From Anastatus disparis (taxonomy: Eukaryota; Arthropoda; Insecta; Hymenoptera; Eupelmidae), in the NCBI GenBank assembly GCA_017163975.1, contig JAFFSR010000087.1, positions 124,001-188,000 on the forward strand: DNA of 64,000 nucleotides, written 5' to 3'. The translations under genes and the position numbers were made by a program. Positions 11,173-22,079 of the stretch are shown one piece after another (the first letter of the stretch is position 1; the number at the start of each line of letters is the position of its first letter). Below the pieces are notes generated by a model that was not told the origin of the DNA, did no database searches, and saw nothing but the letters and a program-made list of their open reading frames with translations.

Positions 11173-11764
11173 ACTCGCAGATTTTCATTTAACTTCATTT
11201 GCTTAAAATTTTGCCATAATAAACTAAATTTAACTGAATTTTCAAATGTTCATAATAAAAATAAAAATAAAAGTTTTTTAGAATTCAATTGCATATTTAT
11301 TATATTTGAGATGTGTCATATTTAACAAAAAAAAGAGGCTGAATTTTATTGTTGAATATAACAAATAATAAAATCTGATTACTGCTAAAATTTTACAAAG
11401 TTAAAATTTTTTAAAATTCAGCTGAAATTTCGGGGTTAATGACTAAACAAAACTTGCAGTGCGGTGTAGTTGAATCATTGACTAGAAAGATCAAAGTAGT
11501 ACTGTGTATGTCCCGTATGTGTGCTTGATCAACCTAAATCCAATCGATTAAAATCAAATATTGGAGAACGGTGTGCACATGCGCGTTAGTCATAGCGGGA
11601 AAGCTTGATTTTTCGTTCTGAGTTATGAGAAACTGCAGTGCTTTTCTCTTGATTCAGAAAAAGGAAACATTTTCTTTTATCGAATTATTACCTGGTTCAT
11701 TAGAGATTATTTTAAGAGTTATTAAATTAAAGGAAATACTTATTTCTTGAATATTAATTAAAAT
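11173..11764. other. Copia upstream region without a recognisable 5' LTR
   Basis: The first half is AT-rich. From about 11,440 composition becomes ordinary, consistent with a 5' leader of the Copia element. I searched by eye for a copy of the 3' LTR start (TGTAAGGTTTGC) and found none, so the 5' LTR is lost or replaced. Confidence 0.5.
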
Positions 11765-13163
11765 ATGTTTCGAAATCCCGAAATCGATAAAGCACAATTA
11801 CAAAGTTATGAGAAAAAAAAATGATTCACTTGTCAATTGTGACAGTGATTGTTATATTGACACATCTTTCTATAAAGAGGTTAATGAGATATTGGAAAAC
11901 GATCCAGACATATGTAAGTCTATTACATAAATAAGAATTGATTATTAATCAAATTTGATAATTTATTTGAATAATATGCAATTGAGAGTTGATACTTGAG
12001 TACTTTGAGAAAAAAAAAATAATGAGTATCAATATTTGAGTATTTTAAAATAAATATTGAGTATGAATATTTGAATATTTAAAAATAATGAGAAAAAAAA
12101 AATGATTTTTAAATAAATTTTGAGAATTTTGACTGAATTTTGTGAAATAAAGATTTAGAATTTTTGAAGTTAAATAATTTAATTTTTTAGAATTAACTTC
12201 AAAAGAATAAAGAGTTGGAATTTTTGAAGTTACATAATTTAATTTTTTAGAATTAACTTCAAAAGAATAAAGAGTTAGATGGTCGGGCCTGACATAATAT
12301 TTGATTAAAATCCAGGTAATAATTTATAATTTTATTTCACAGATTCATCAAATAATAAGAGTGAGGTCAGAGGCTCTTCAATTTATAATACGAATGCTGT
12401 AAGTGTTCAGAATACAACAGCAATAACAAAGCCAGTTATTACAAATATAGAGAAAATAAATGCAGATAGGCAGGTTGAGATAACCTCAAAATTACAAATG
12501 ATTGTGGATGAATTTGTTGTGTCTGCTAACAGTATAGAGTCAACTGCAAGGTTGCAATAAAATATATTAGAATCGATATAAAGAGCCATGAGTCAACTGA
12601 CATATATGATGAGCCAAATAGCGAGAGTCGCTGAAGCTAATTTAGAAACAGAAAGATTGAAAATTCAACTATTAGAGACAACAAACAAAGTTTCTAAAAA
12701 TAACTCAGAAATTTCTACGATTCGAAATAGTTTAGAAGATTCTATAATCAAAAATAATCCAGAAAATATTAATACTGAAAACAATATTGGAGTAACTGCT
12801 AAATTATTTAAAAAATTAGAAGATGAAATTCACAAATCAAAAATAAATATCAAAAGGGATTACAAACTTTCTCAAAAATCAAATTTCGATCTTTGGATGG
12901 ATTATTTAAGATCTGAATCAATTAGCAATGATTTACTAGGTTTAATTGATCTCAATGTAAAAACACCTGAAAATTTATCAAGGATTCAAGCAGACAAGAG
13001 GAAAAATCTCATTAGAGATATAATCATTAATCATCTGAATGAAACTTATCATAAGAGGATAGTTAATTTAAAAGAACCTGCAGAAATCTTGATAAAGTTA
13101 AGAGGATATAAAAAGACTGAAACAAACGTCACGCACACTTCAGTCAGAGCCCAGCTATATTAA
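11765..13163 (+). pseudogene. Copia gag with an intron
   Basis: The ATG at 11,765 opens a short exon that carries an A-run frameshift (about 11,810-11,821) and ends at a GTAAGT donor (11,914). A TTTATTTCACAG acceptor ends at 12,342. Across this 429-nt gap the reading frame joins in phase with the second exon. Exon 2 has two in-frame TAA codons (12,558 and 12,579), then stays open through 13,163, including a charged coiled-coil-like segment (ETERLKIQLLETTNK). Gag would form the particle that packages element RNA. The in-frame join suggests the intron is genuine; RNA data would settle it. Confidence 0.7.
12157..12276. repeat. 60-bp tandem duplication inside the gag intron
   Basis: Two copies of a 60-bp unit (beginning GAATTTTTGAAGTTA) lie head to tail with only two or three differences, entirely within the predicted intron. 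It supports the view that this stretch is non-coding and free to change length. Confidence 0.9.
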
Positions 13164-13830
13164 ATAAAAATAAGAAAGCATGAAAAAGTAAATGATTTTT
13201 TTGCGAACGCTTCGAATCAATTAATAGAGCATATAAAACTTTTGAAGACTCCATACCACTGACAGATCAAGAAATAAGAGCAGCATTCTATCAAGCCGTT
13301 TCGCCAATAACACCCAAACTAAGAAGTGCAGACCCAATCAGAAGACAAACAAATTTCAAAGAGATGAATATAGAATAAATAAAATCTTTTCTATTTTAAT
13401 TAGGAAGCTGAAAAGAAAAATAAAAATGAAAGATGTAATCGTTGCAATAAAATCGGTCATTGGACAAATGACTGTTATTTAAAAACAAGTAATAGATGGT
13501 GAAGATTGTTCCTATTTTAATTCTCAGAGTAATGTAGGTTATGAGTAAAATAAAGTTTACAGAAATAAAATCTATCTTAAATCTAATTAAGAAAATAGAA
13601 GTCTGAATGGATCTGCAATTAGGAAGAATAACAGCTTTAAACCTCAACAAAGGATTTTTAACAAAATAAATAATAGAGGAAAAATAACCAAAAGAGAAAA
13701 TCAAAATTTTAATCAAAAATTAAGATGGGCAGCAGTATCAAACAACTTATCAAAAATAAACCAAATGAAGTTCAAGCAATCGAAAAATATAAAAGGTAAG
13801 AATGAATATATTAAAAATTCTTATGATTAA
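13164..13830 (+). pseudogene. Copia gag C-terminal part with CCHC zinc knuckle
   Basis: The frame is broken repeatedly, but 13,433-13,477 encodes CNRCNKIGHWTNDC, a perfect CX2CX4HX4C zinc knuckle of nucleocapsid type that binds element RNA. Flanking sequence is basic and asparagine-rich. Several stops and shifts surround it. Confidence 0.8.
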
Positions 13831-15045
13831 AAAGAATATATAAATTTTATAGCTGATTCAGGAGCAACCGATCATGTAATAACGAAATCTTTAATTTTAA
13901 CTGATTTTAAGAAGTGTGAGAATGGCATTATTAGAAGTGCAAATAAAAATGAATTTGCTGAAATAGTAATAGATGGAAAAGGTGATCTTCTATTACAAAC
14001 AGATGCACCAGATAAGAAAGTTATTAAGTTAACCGATGTAATTGCCGCTAAAGATGTTTCAGAAAATCTATTATCATTAAGAAGACTAGCAGAAGCAGGT
14101 CTAAGCATTTATATGGATGAAAAAATTCTTAGAGTATATAATAAACATACAGATAAAACAATATTTGAAGGATCGTACGACAAGCCAAACTGGATTATAC
14201 GTTTCGAAGTGAAAAAGAATGAATTTGATGATGGTAAAGAACTTTTATATAAAAATTATAGTTGCAAAGCAAGAGTAATTTCGCATCATGAATTTCCACA
14301 TCAATCGCAGATAGAAGCTGATGATAACGAGGTATTAGTTTCGGAGGGAGTAGATAAGGAGTTAAATAATATCAGTTCTGCGATTGGGAGGGAGAATCAA
14401 GAGGAAATCATGATTGCGAACAATGAAAATAAAAGTACAGATAATAGTCCAATGAATAAATACGTGATTCAAACAGATGATTTAAAAACGTTTGAAGATA
14501 GAGAAGAACTGTTCATGAAAAGTCCACTTGAAGAAAATACACGAAAGTTTATAAAGCAAAATGAGGCAATGTTATGGCACATTCGACTAGGACATGCATC
14601 TATGAATTATCTGAAAAAATTACAGAAAATAGATAATAGATTAGAAAAAGTTAACTTCAACGACCCATCTGTTCAAGATTGCGAAATCTGTATAATGGCT
14701 AAAATGGATAAACTGCCTTTTAAAGAAACTAGAGATAGAGCACAAAGACCATTGCAAGTTATACATACGGACATCATGGGTCCAATAAAACTTACATCAT
14801 ATTCAGGACTTAAGAGATTTATAATTACTTTTATAGATGATCATTCTAGATTAGCTAAAGCATATGCATTGAAAACAAAAGATGAATCAGGAGAAGCCTT
14901 AGCAAATTATTTAATCTTTGCTAGAAATCTATTAAGTAAAGACGAAAAAATCTGCTACATCAAAGCAGATCAAGGAACAGAGTTTGTAGGAGGAAAATTT
15001 CAAGAAATTATATTAATTTTCCCCTCCATACACACCAGAGCATAA
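13831..15045 (+). pseudogene. Copia protease and integrase N-terminal part
   Basis: This frame starts right after a TAA and holds the aspartic protease signature DSGATDHVI (catalytic D-S-G at 13,855-13,863). Then follow the GAG-pre-integrase block (MLWHIRLGHASMNYL, CEICIMAKMDKLPF: an HHCC-type zinc site) and the integrase core with the first two catalytic acids in HTDIMGPI and IKADQGTEF. A one-base shift at about 15,010-15,020 ends the frame just before the third catalytic acid. Integrase would insert the element cDNA. Confidence 0.9.
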
Positions 15046-15439
15046 TGGAGTAGCCGAAAGGTTTAATAAGACTGTCCAAAGAAAAATAAGAGCATACATG
15101 TTCGATTCAGGATTACCCAAAAGCATGTGGGAATTAGCACTGGACGTTGCTGTTCATGCCTACAATAGAACTCCACATAAGACGATAAATTATTCAATCC
15201 CTTTAAACAAATTTGCACCAAATAAAAATTGTCATTTTGACCAATTACGAAGATTTGGCTGTATCGCATATATTAAAATTCCTAAACCAAATACGAAATT
15301 TGACTCAAGAGCCATCAAAGCTGTATTAGTTGGATATAAACCTACGAGTTACATATTTTGGCATCCAAGTACAAGAAAGTTTATAGAATCTCGTCATGTG
15401 AAGTTCAATGAAAAAAATTTTTTACAAAGATGTTTATAA
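15015..15439 (+). pseudogene. Copia integrase C-terminal part
   Basis: It continues the integrase in the next frame: PEHNGVAERFNKT contains the catalytic glutamate of the D,D-35-E triad, followed by MWELALDVAVHAYNRTPH and the KFDSRAIKAVLVGYKP region typical of Copia. The frame is lost at a run of A and T near 15,410. Confidence 0.9.
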
Positions 15440-16580
15440 AAGAAGTCAGGTAGAAACAAATAATTGGGAATGGTTAAAAGAAATTGAAGATGATATCGAG
15501 GCAGATAAAGTGATAGAGTCAAGTAAAGAGGAAATGCCAAAGAAAAAAGGAAGACCGAAAAAGCAAGCAATTAAACAACAGATACAAAAACAAATTGCTG
15601 AGTATAAACAAAATAAAGGCCCCGTAACTAGAGGTAAAGCTAAGAAAAAACTAGATGATTTGAAAGTTGAAAATATTTCTACGAAAAAGCCAATTAAAGA
15701 TATAAGATTTGTTAATTATTTTAATTACACAAACGAGTTTATAACAAAACCAATTAACAAAAGTTTAAATAAAATTGAATAACAAATCCATGAAGACGAT
15801 TTGAGACATATTCTTTTATCTTCTCTACATAAAGATCCAGCATCATTCAAAGAGGCAATGCTGACTAAAGAAAAAGAAGAATGGCTAAGAGCAATAAAAG
15901 AATAATTAGAATCCATGAACGATAATAAAGTATGGGAATTAGTAAGGAGACCAGAAACAATGTTAGATGGTAAAAAGGTTAATATAATAGACTCAAAATG
16001 GGTTTTTAAAACAAAATTAGAGGCAGATGGATCAAAGCGATGTAAAGCAAGGTTGGTTATTAGAGGCTTCAAGGATAAAAATATATATGATCTTAAAGAA
16101 ACATACGCTCCAGTTTCAAGATTGTCAATTGTTCGATCAATATTGATCATAATAAACAAATATATTTTATATGCATGTCAGCTAGATGTAAAGACAGCAT
16201 TTTTAAATGAAGAATTAGAGGAAGAAATATATATGGAGATACCAGAAGGTTTAGAGGTAAATAATGAAATAAAGAGTACAATGGTATGTAAATTAAAAAA
16301 GGCTATGTATGGATTAAAAATAAGCCCCAAGAAATGGAATAAAAGATTTTCAAAGAAGATGGAAAAGCTTGGATTAGAAAATGACTTACATGAACCATGT
16401 CTTTTCACATGGAGAAAAGAAGGGAAAATGGCTCTTGTATTATTGTACGTAGATGATATGTTAGCTGCAAGCAACAGTACAAATAAATTAAAAGAAATAA
16501 CGCATGGTTTAAGTAAAGCATTTGAAATGAAGAACCTTACGAACCAAAAACTTTTTAGGGATGACAATAGAAAGAAATAA
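15408..16580 (+). pseudogene. Copia reverse transcriptase
   Basis: It opens with a lysine-rich linker, then after two in-frame TAA codons (15,780 and about 15,903) the RT domain runs WELVRRPETM, SKWVFKTK, ARLVIRGF, CQLDVKTAFLNEEL (first catalytic D), MYGLKISPKKW and LLYVDDML (the Y-V-D-D box). The nonsense codons look like CAA-to-TAA or GAA-to-TAA changes. It shifts out of frame at about 16,555. Confidence 0.92.
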
Positions 16581-17503
16581 AGAAAAGAATTATATCATTT
16601 TACATCAAGCAATATATATAGAAAGCATCTTAGAGAAGTTCAACATGAAAGACTGCAAGCCTCAAAACACACCTATGGTAACTAGGCAAGTGAGCAATCG
16701 ATATAAGAAAAGCAAATTGGATGTTCAAGAAATAAAAAATCAAAATCAAAATGATTCATTGAAAAATGTACCATATAGAGAGGCTATAGGAAGTCATGTA
16801 TTCATCAAATGCAACGCGGCTGGATATCACATTTGCAGTAAATTACTTAGCCAGAAAACAGTTAGAACCTACTGAAGAAGATAAGATTGATGTTAAAAGA
16901 ATATTTAGATATTTAAGAGGAACATCTACATTAGGATTAAAATCCACATCTAAAGCAGAAGAGTTAGAAGCCTTGACAGATGCTAGTTTTAGAGATTGTC
17001 AAGATTCTACTTCAACAGGAGGATATATAATTAAATTATTTGGCGATGTAGTTGCATGGAGAAGTCATAAACAATCATATGTGACCTTATCAACGTGCCA
17101 AGCAGAGTACTTAGCGATGAGTGAAGCATGTCAAGAGTTGATTTCTTTAGATAAATCAATTCGATTCGTTTTGGGTAAAACACTGTTTCCAGTAACTATT
17201 TGGTGTGATAATCGCTCAGCAGGTGACTGTACAAAAATGGATGGAAGTCATAAACTAAAAGTATTTGATGATAGTTTAATTGAAATACAGAGAAATCTAA
17301 ATGAAAACGAAAAGAGTGGCAATAGAAAGCATATGGCAGATACACATGGCGATTTTATAAAACAATGTGTAGATCAAGGCAAAGTTAGAGTTACATGGAT
17401 CGCAACCAAAGAGAATTTAGCAGATATAATGACTAAACCTTTACCCTTGGAAACACATAAATATTTAAGAAATAAAATAACTAATATAGAATTAAGAGAT
17501 TAA
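16556..17503 (+). pseudogene. Copia RT thumb and RNase H
   Basis: It continues in two further frames (16,561-16,790 and 16,796-17,503). The connection region carries the usual YIESILEKFNMKDCKP; the RNase H has its acidic residues in LTDASFRD, CQAEYLAMSEA and WCDNRSA, and ends in the Copia hallmark LADIMTKPLP. It degrades the RNA strand during reverse transcription. The frame change near 16,790 prevents one polypeptide. Confidence 0.9.
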
Positions 17504-17726
17504 AAGAATTATAAAATATAAATATTTAAATTTAACATATTATGTTTCTTTCTGTTTACAGATAATTTAAAGAAATAAAGAGGAAAAGAGGAATTCAATA
17601 TTCTTATTGAGAAGACCATAAGAAAAATTAAAAGTTTTCTGCCTACTGAACAAATTACATTTTGAATATGTTGTATGACATTTTTTGAGTAAAATGAAAT
17701 ATTATTGAGATTAATTGTAACAAGGC

Positions 17727-17987
17727 AAAGGGAGGGAGTGTAAGGTTTGCTTTGCCTTATTACTCTCCCCACCCTTTTGTCCCTCTTCTGGTACTATGAG
17801 TTATAGGCGTCATAAGCCCTATGGTCATTCTCTCTGTAGCCTCTATTGAGTAAACTGCATAGAGTACTTTAGAATTCAAAGACTACTTTGAGTGTTAATT
17901 ATTGCTTGTCAATATATTGATTATTAAGAGTAACAGTAACAGTGTTTGTGTATAGTTATTTCATAACCCACCTTCCACCCACCTACA
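17727..17987 (+). repeat. Copia 3' LTR with polypurine tract
   Basis: The polypurine tract AAAGGGAGGGAG directly precedes TGTAAGGTTTGC, the canonical TG start of an LTR at 17,739. The LTR probably ends near 17,987 (..CACCTACA), where Helitron-like sequence begins. It is short (about 250 bp), usual for Copia. Exact 3' end is uncertain because no second LTR is present for comparison. Confidence 0.65.
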
Positions 17988-17989
17988 TC

Positions 17990-19567
17990 CATCAAATTGC
18001 CATTTTGTTATCTTAGTATTTTCTAATTTCTGTTTATATTTATTTGGTTGTCCTTTTTTCATTTTCATATAAGCTTTTTTCTTACGTAAAGTTTCTTGAA
18101 CACGTCTTAGTTGTAATTTATCATTACTTTTTTGTTTCTCGCATTTCCATAATAATGTCTTTTGCAGAAATTTTTTTATATTTATGTGATTCTTCTGTTA
18201 CCATTTTCCTATTAACGGGATGTCGGAGCTGCATCACTTAAGTTTTGCTTTTTTTATTATATCAGTATCTTCTTAAATTAATAAATTAAACAAATATAAT
18301 GACTTCTCCGTACTAAAGCTATATTACTACAATGATTTTTGTCAAAATAAAAAATCATTTAGACTTGTTATTTTTTTTATGAGCTTGGATTGGAAATTAG
18401 ATATCAAACTTGATAGACCTAACTTTAAAATACGATACATTGAAAGTTTTTATTATAACTTTATATGTCTAATATTTTGGTGGATTTCTTGAGTTGTCTG
18501 CACTGGAGTATAATCTTACAAATTTTTACTTTGTAGCATGAAAAATTGATTAAACGCATCGTTTATTCATAAGTTAGGATTGGAAATATTATTAGAAGGG
18601 GGCCGCTTCGTCAAGCTCTTAAGTTCTGTTACAAATAAAGTTTCTTTTTCATCTATTTCTTTTGATTCTTTTTCTTCTTCATTTAATTTAATCTCAACTG
18701 TCCCAATTTTATTATCGTTATAATTCAAGTGGATGTCATCGATTCCCATTATATCATTATCTGATTTTTAAAAATTTCTATCTGAAATGTCATTGTCGAT
18801 TTCCATCCAAATCGTTTCATGATTCAAATTCTTTTGTTTACGATACATTTCCATGATCTTTTTTTGTTCTGGCAATAAATGCATTTGTGAGTTTTTTTTA
18901 TAATATTTCAAGCTCGGCGAAATCTAAATTAAATGGTATTTGATTAAGACCTTGCTCATGACAAAAACTCCTTTTTATCATATCCGGTGGATTATCGTAA
19001 TTAATTTTTGCATTATTATAATTTTATAAAACTGGAAACATTTTTATTTTTTGCGTTTTAAAAATTCTTTATAAACGTAATCGCATTTGAGAAACATTAT
19101 ATCTTAAACAACATGGACCTAAATTATAAAGTACTGCAACAGCAAAAACCATTGCAAAAACGCTACAATCATAATTATTCGTTTGTGATTGTAGTGTTTC
19201 GAATACTGTACTTAATTCAGATTTGTTTGCAAATAATCTGTTTATATAAACCTTATACTCATCTTGTAAATATATAAGATTGAAACTGTCTATATATATG
19301 AATTACCTTATTATTATAATACACACGAATCCGGTGACTCTTTACTAAATTTCCGGTAAATAATAACTGTATAAATTCTCCATCAATCAGTACTGAATGA
19401 ACATATTGTGGTCTCTGAATTAGTGAAGTCAATTGCATGTAGAATGAGGTGCACTGGTTTGAAATGTTATTAAATTCTAATATATGAATAACAGTTAACA
19501 TGAAAGCAATTCCACTATACAATCCCTGTCTTTTAACAATCAATTTATCTTCCTCAGTCAAAACCAT
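17990..19567 (-). mobile_element. Helitron-like relic with Ulp1-like protease, minus strand
   Basis: Three protein-coding relics lie in series on the minus strand: an Ulp1-like cysteine protease (19,567-19,040), an acidic region (18,930-18,567) and a lysine-rich stretch LRKKKAYMKMKKGQPNKYKQ (about 18,120-18,010). Related copies of the last two occur at 44.6-45.2 kb and 63.6-63.9 kb. Orientation and order match the Pif1 helicase piece at 10.4-11.2 kb, implying one element later split by the Copia insertion. Assignment to Helitron rests on that arrangement and is inference. Confidence 0.55.
19040..19567 (-). pseudogene. Ulp1-like cysteine protease fragment
   Basis: The first frame (19,567-19,259) holds LIQRPQYVHSVLIDGEFIQL and VKSHRIRVYYNNKVIHIY, where H is the expected catalytic histidine (family pattern H-W; W is replaced by R). 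After a one-base shift near 19,290 the next frame gives DSFNLIYLQDEYK (catalytic D) and QTNNYDCSVFAMV (oxyanion Q and catalytic C). The H-D-Q-C set is therefore present but in two frames. Ulp1-type domains occur in several transposon classes, including some Helitrons; its role there is unclear. Confidence 0.65.
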
Positions 19568-19825
19568 TATTGAAAAAGAAAATTCTCTTAAGAATTTTCA
19601 TTCATTTTTAATGAACTTTTTCCAAAGATATTCACAAAAGAATTGCTTTTATATTAACTGATTTAATTTACTGCCTTTTTACTTGAAAAGCTGAAAAATT
19701 AAAGAAATTATGAAAAATGCTATGAATTAATTGTTATATGATAAATAAATAATAATGAAATTTGTAAAAATAATATTATGATAAAAAATGATTATTTTCG
19801 AAATTATTTATATATATATATATAT
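19568..19825. other. AT-rich spacer
   Basis: No supported feature; ends in a short (TA)n tract. Confidence 0.6.
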
Positions 19826-20935
19826 GGGTCAATCCACGTCAAACGGATAATGGCTCTGTTCAAAATTGTAGATCACCAAAAAGATCGTATATAAGCTCAA
19901 AATTTTCGTCTTACACTCTACTTTCGTTTGCAATGTGGTGATTTTAAAAAATCCAAAATGGCGGCTCCAATATGGCGGCTTAAACCTAGAGATATCATGA
20001 AAAATTTTCAAAAATTTATTTTAATTCATTCAAATCAGATCCTACATATTTTTTTACATCAGATATCAATTTAGCGTTCAATTTTACATAGGAATATAGT
20101 ATTGCACTCGAGGTAAAAAAAATTTACAATGTCATCGGAAGGTCATATCGGGAAATAATAGTTATTTCTCAAATTACTCATTGATCAATGTTGATTAGTG
20201 AGAAAATGAAGATACTGATAAATACTTCGAGCTACTGAATTTAAATCTGATGTCCGCTTAACCCTACAAGATCTGTATGAAAGTCATTTGAAGGTTAAAT
20301 CGCGAATATCTTTTATTATTTGATAACATTAGGACACCTTCAAGTTTTACGTGTCGCTGAATCCGAAACCGGGGTCTGTTGGAGTGTCAAACGACGTAAT
20401 TACGTAAAAATTAATCAAATATTGACTAAAAGAAAATTTTTGTCCTCCAAGAAACCACAGTTTGAAACGAATTTTTCTGTAATTACGTCGTTTGACACTC
20501 CAACAGGTCTCGGATTCGGGTCCAGCATCACGTAAAACTTAAAGGTGTCTTAATCTTATCAAATTTGACCTCCAAATGACCTTGATGGAGACTGGTAGGG
20601 TTAAGCGGATATCAGATTTGTATTCAGTGACTCGAGTTACCTATCAGTATCTTCATTTTCTTACTAATCAACGTTTATCAATGATTAATTCGAGAAATAA
20701 CTGTTGTATCGCGATATGACCTTCAGATGATATTGTAAAATTTTTTTACCTTAAGTGCAATACTATATTCTCATGTAAAATCGAACGCTAAATTGATTTC
20801 CGATATAAAAGATATGTAGATTCAGATTTGAATGAATTAAAATTAATTTTTGAAAATTTTTTATGAAATTTCTAGGTTTGAGTCGCCATATTAAGGCCGC
20901 CATTTTGGATTTTTCAAAATCGCCTGAATATATTC
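19826..20935. repeat. Long palindrome A (about 1.0 kb), centre near 20,432
   Basis: Arms of about 0.5 kb are inverted copies: TCCGCTTAACCCTAC at 20,251 pairs with GTAGGGTTAAGCGGA near 20,598; TTTTACGTG near 20,345 pairs with CACGTAAAA near 20,530; CTCCAACAG pairs with CTGTTGGAG across the centre. Arms are diverged by scattered substitutions and small indels but align for their full length. The outer edge (ATCCACGTCAAACGGA) resembles 41,334 (TTCCACGTCAAGCGGA), so this is part of a dispersed family. No coding sequence is credible. Confidence 0.85.
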
Positions 20936-21800
20936 TATCTGTTACCCAAAATGTGTAAAAAAATATTCAAAGATTTAGATTTGAAGGATCAAGAGCCATA
21001 GATCCTTAAAATTTGAAAATTTTCAAAATTTTTTGAAAAGTATCAACTTGATCATTTTTTTTCTAAAAATCTCGATGGTTTAGAGAGAAATTCATGAGAA
21101 TTCTTCTTGTTCTAGATAAAGAGGAGAGTTAGCATTATTTTTTACAGAGCTAAATTTTGAAGTTTTCTATTGGTTCTTACATGTATTACATGGTAATTAA
21201 AATTACTCATTGTCTGCTACTTCAGAAATTGCTTTTCGAGGGCTTATTTCCTTCTATTTTTTATCAACTTAAAAATAAATTTTTGACTGTGTAAGAAAGA
21301 GCCACCAATAAGGAGTTATAACAGTTTAAAATATATATTTTCATGTCTAATTTATTTTCAATATGAAAATTAATCATACATGATAATATATATTTTAAAC
21401 TGTTTTAACTCCTTATTGATGGCTCTGACTTACATGATCAAAAATTCATTTTTAAGTTCACGTGAAATAGAGGAAAATAAGCCCGCGAAAAGAAATTTCT
21501 GAAATGGGGAGCAATGAGTAATTTCAATTACCATGTAATACATATAAGAACCAATAGAAAACTTCAAAATTCAGGTCTGTAAAGAACATGCTAACTCTGC
21601 TTTTCATTAACAACAAGAAGTATTCTCATTAATTTCTCTCTAAAATATTAGGATTTTCAGGAAAAAAAATGATCAAGTTGGGACTTTTCCAATAATTTTG
21701 AAAAATTTCCAAATTTCAAGAATCCATGGCTCTTGATCCTCCCAATCTAAATCCATGAAAATTTTTTTACACATTTTGAGTAACAGGCAGGATATATTCC
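20936..21800. repeat. Long palindrome B (about 0.86 kb), centre near 21,360
   Basis: Directly abuts palindrome A. Left-arm phrases (CAAAATGTGTAAAAAAAT, GGATCAAGAGCCAT, GTTTTCTATTGGTTCTTA, AAGGAGTTATAACAGTTTAAA) recur as reverse complements in the right arm up to 21,790. Divergence between arms is moderate. Composition and arm length match palindrome A, so the pair may be one nested or duplicated foldback element. Confidence 0.85.
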
Positions 21801-21851
21801 CAGAGATTCAGAGATTTTTATTTTTCTGCTGTTCCAGTTGGTTTGAAATGT

Positions 21852-21854
<3 letters not shown>

Positions 21855-21917
<63 letters not shown>
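21855..21917. repeat. (TA)n microsatellite
   Basis: About 31 TA units, forming the left border of the satellite block that follows. Confidence 0.97.
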
Positions 21918-21921
<4 letters not shown>

Positions 21922-22079
21922 TCATTAAAAATGTTTGTTGTAAAAAGAACTAAAATCAAAATTATTTTGAATTATTTTTAATAATTGTATTCTTCAATTT
22001 ATTTACAGTTATTTATGGTTATTTGCAGTATCTACATTTAAATAATGTATAAATGATAATCAACAACCCACACAGCATG

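Larger units (their letters stand above)
11700..17987 (+). mobile_element. Copia (Ty1/copia) LTR retrotransposon, degraded
   Basis: The gene order gag, protease, integrase, reverse transcriptase, RNase H is diagnostic of the Copia superfamily (integrase before RT). One LTR is visible at the 3' end preceded by a polypurine tract (AAAGGGAGGGAG). The element carries several nonsense codons and at least four frameshifts, so it is inactive. It sits between minus-strand Helitron pieces and appears to have inserted into a Helitron. Confidence 0.9.
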
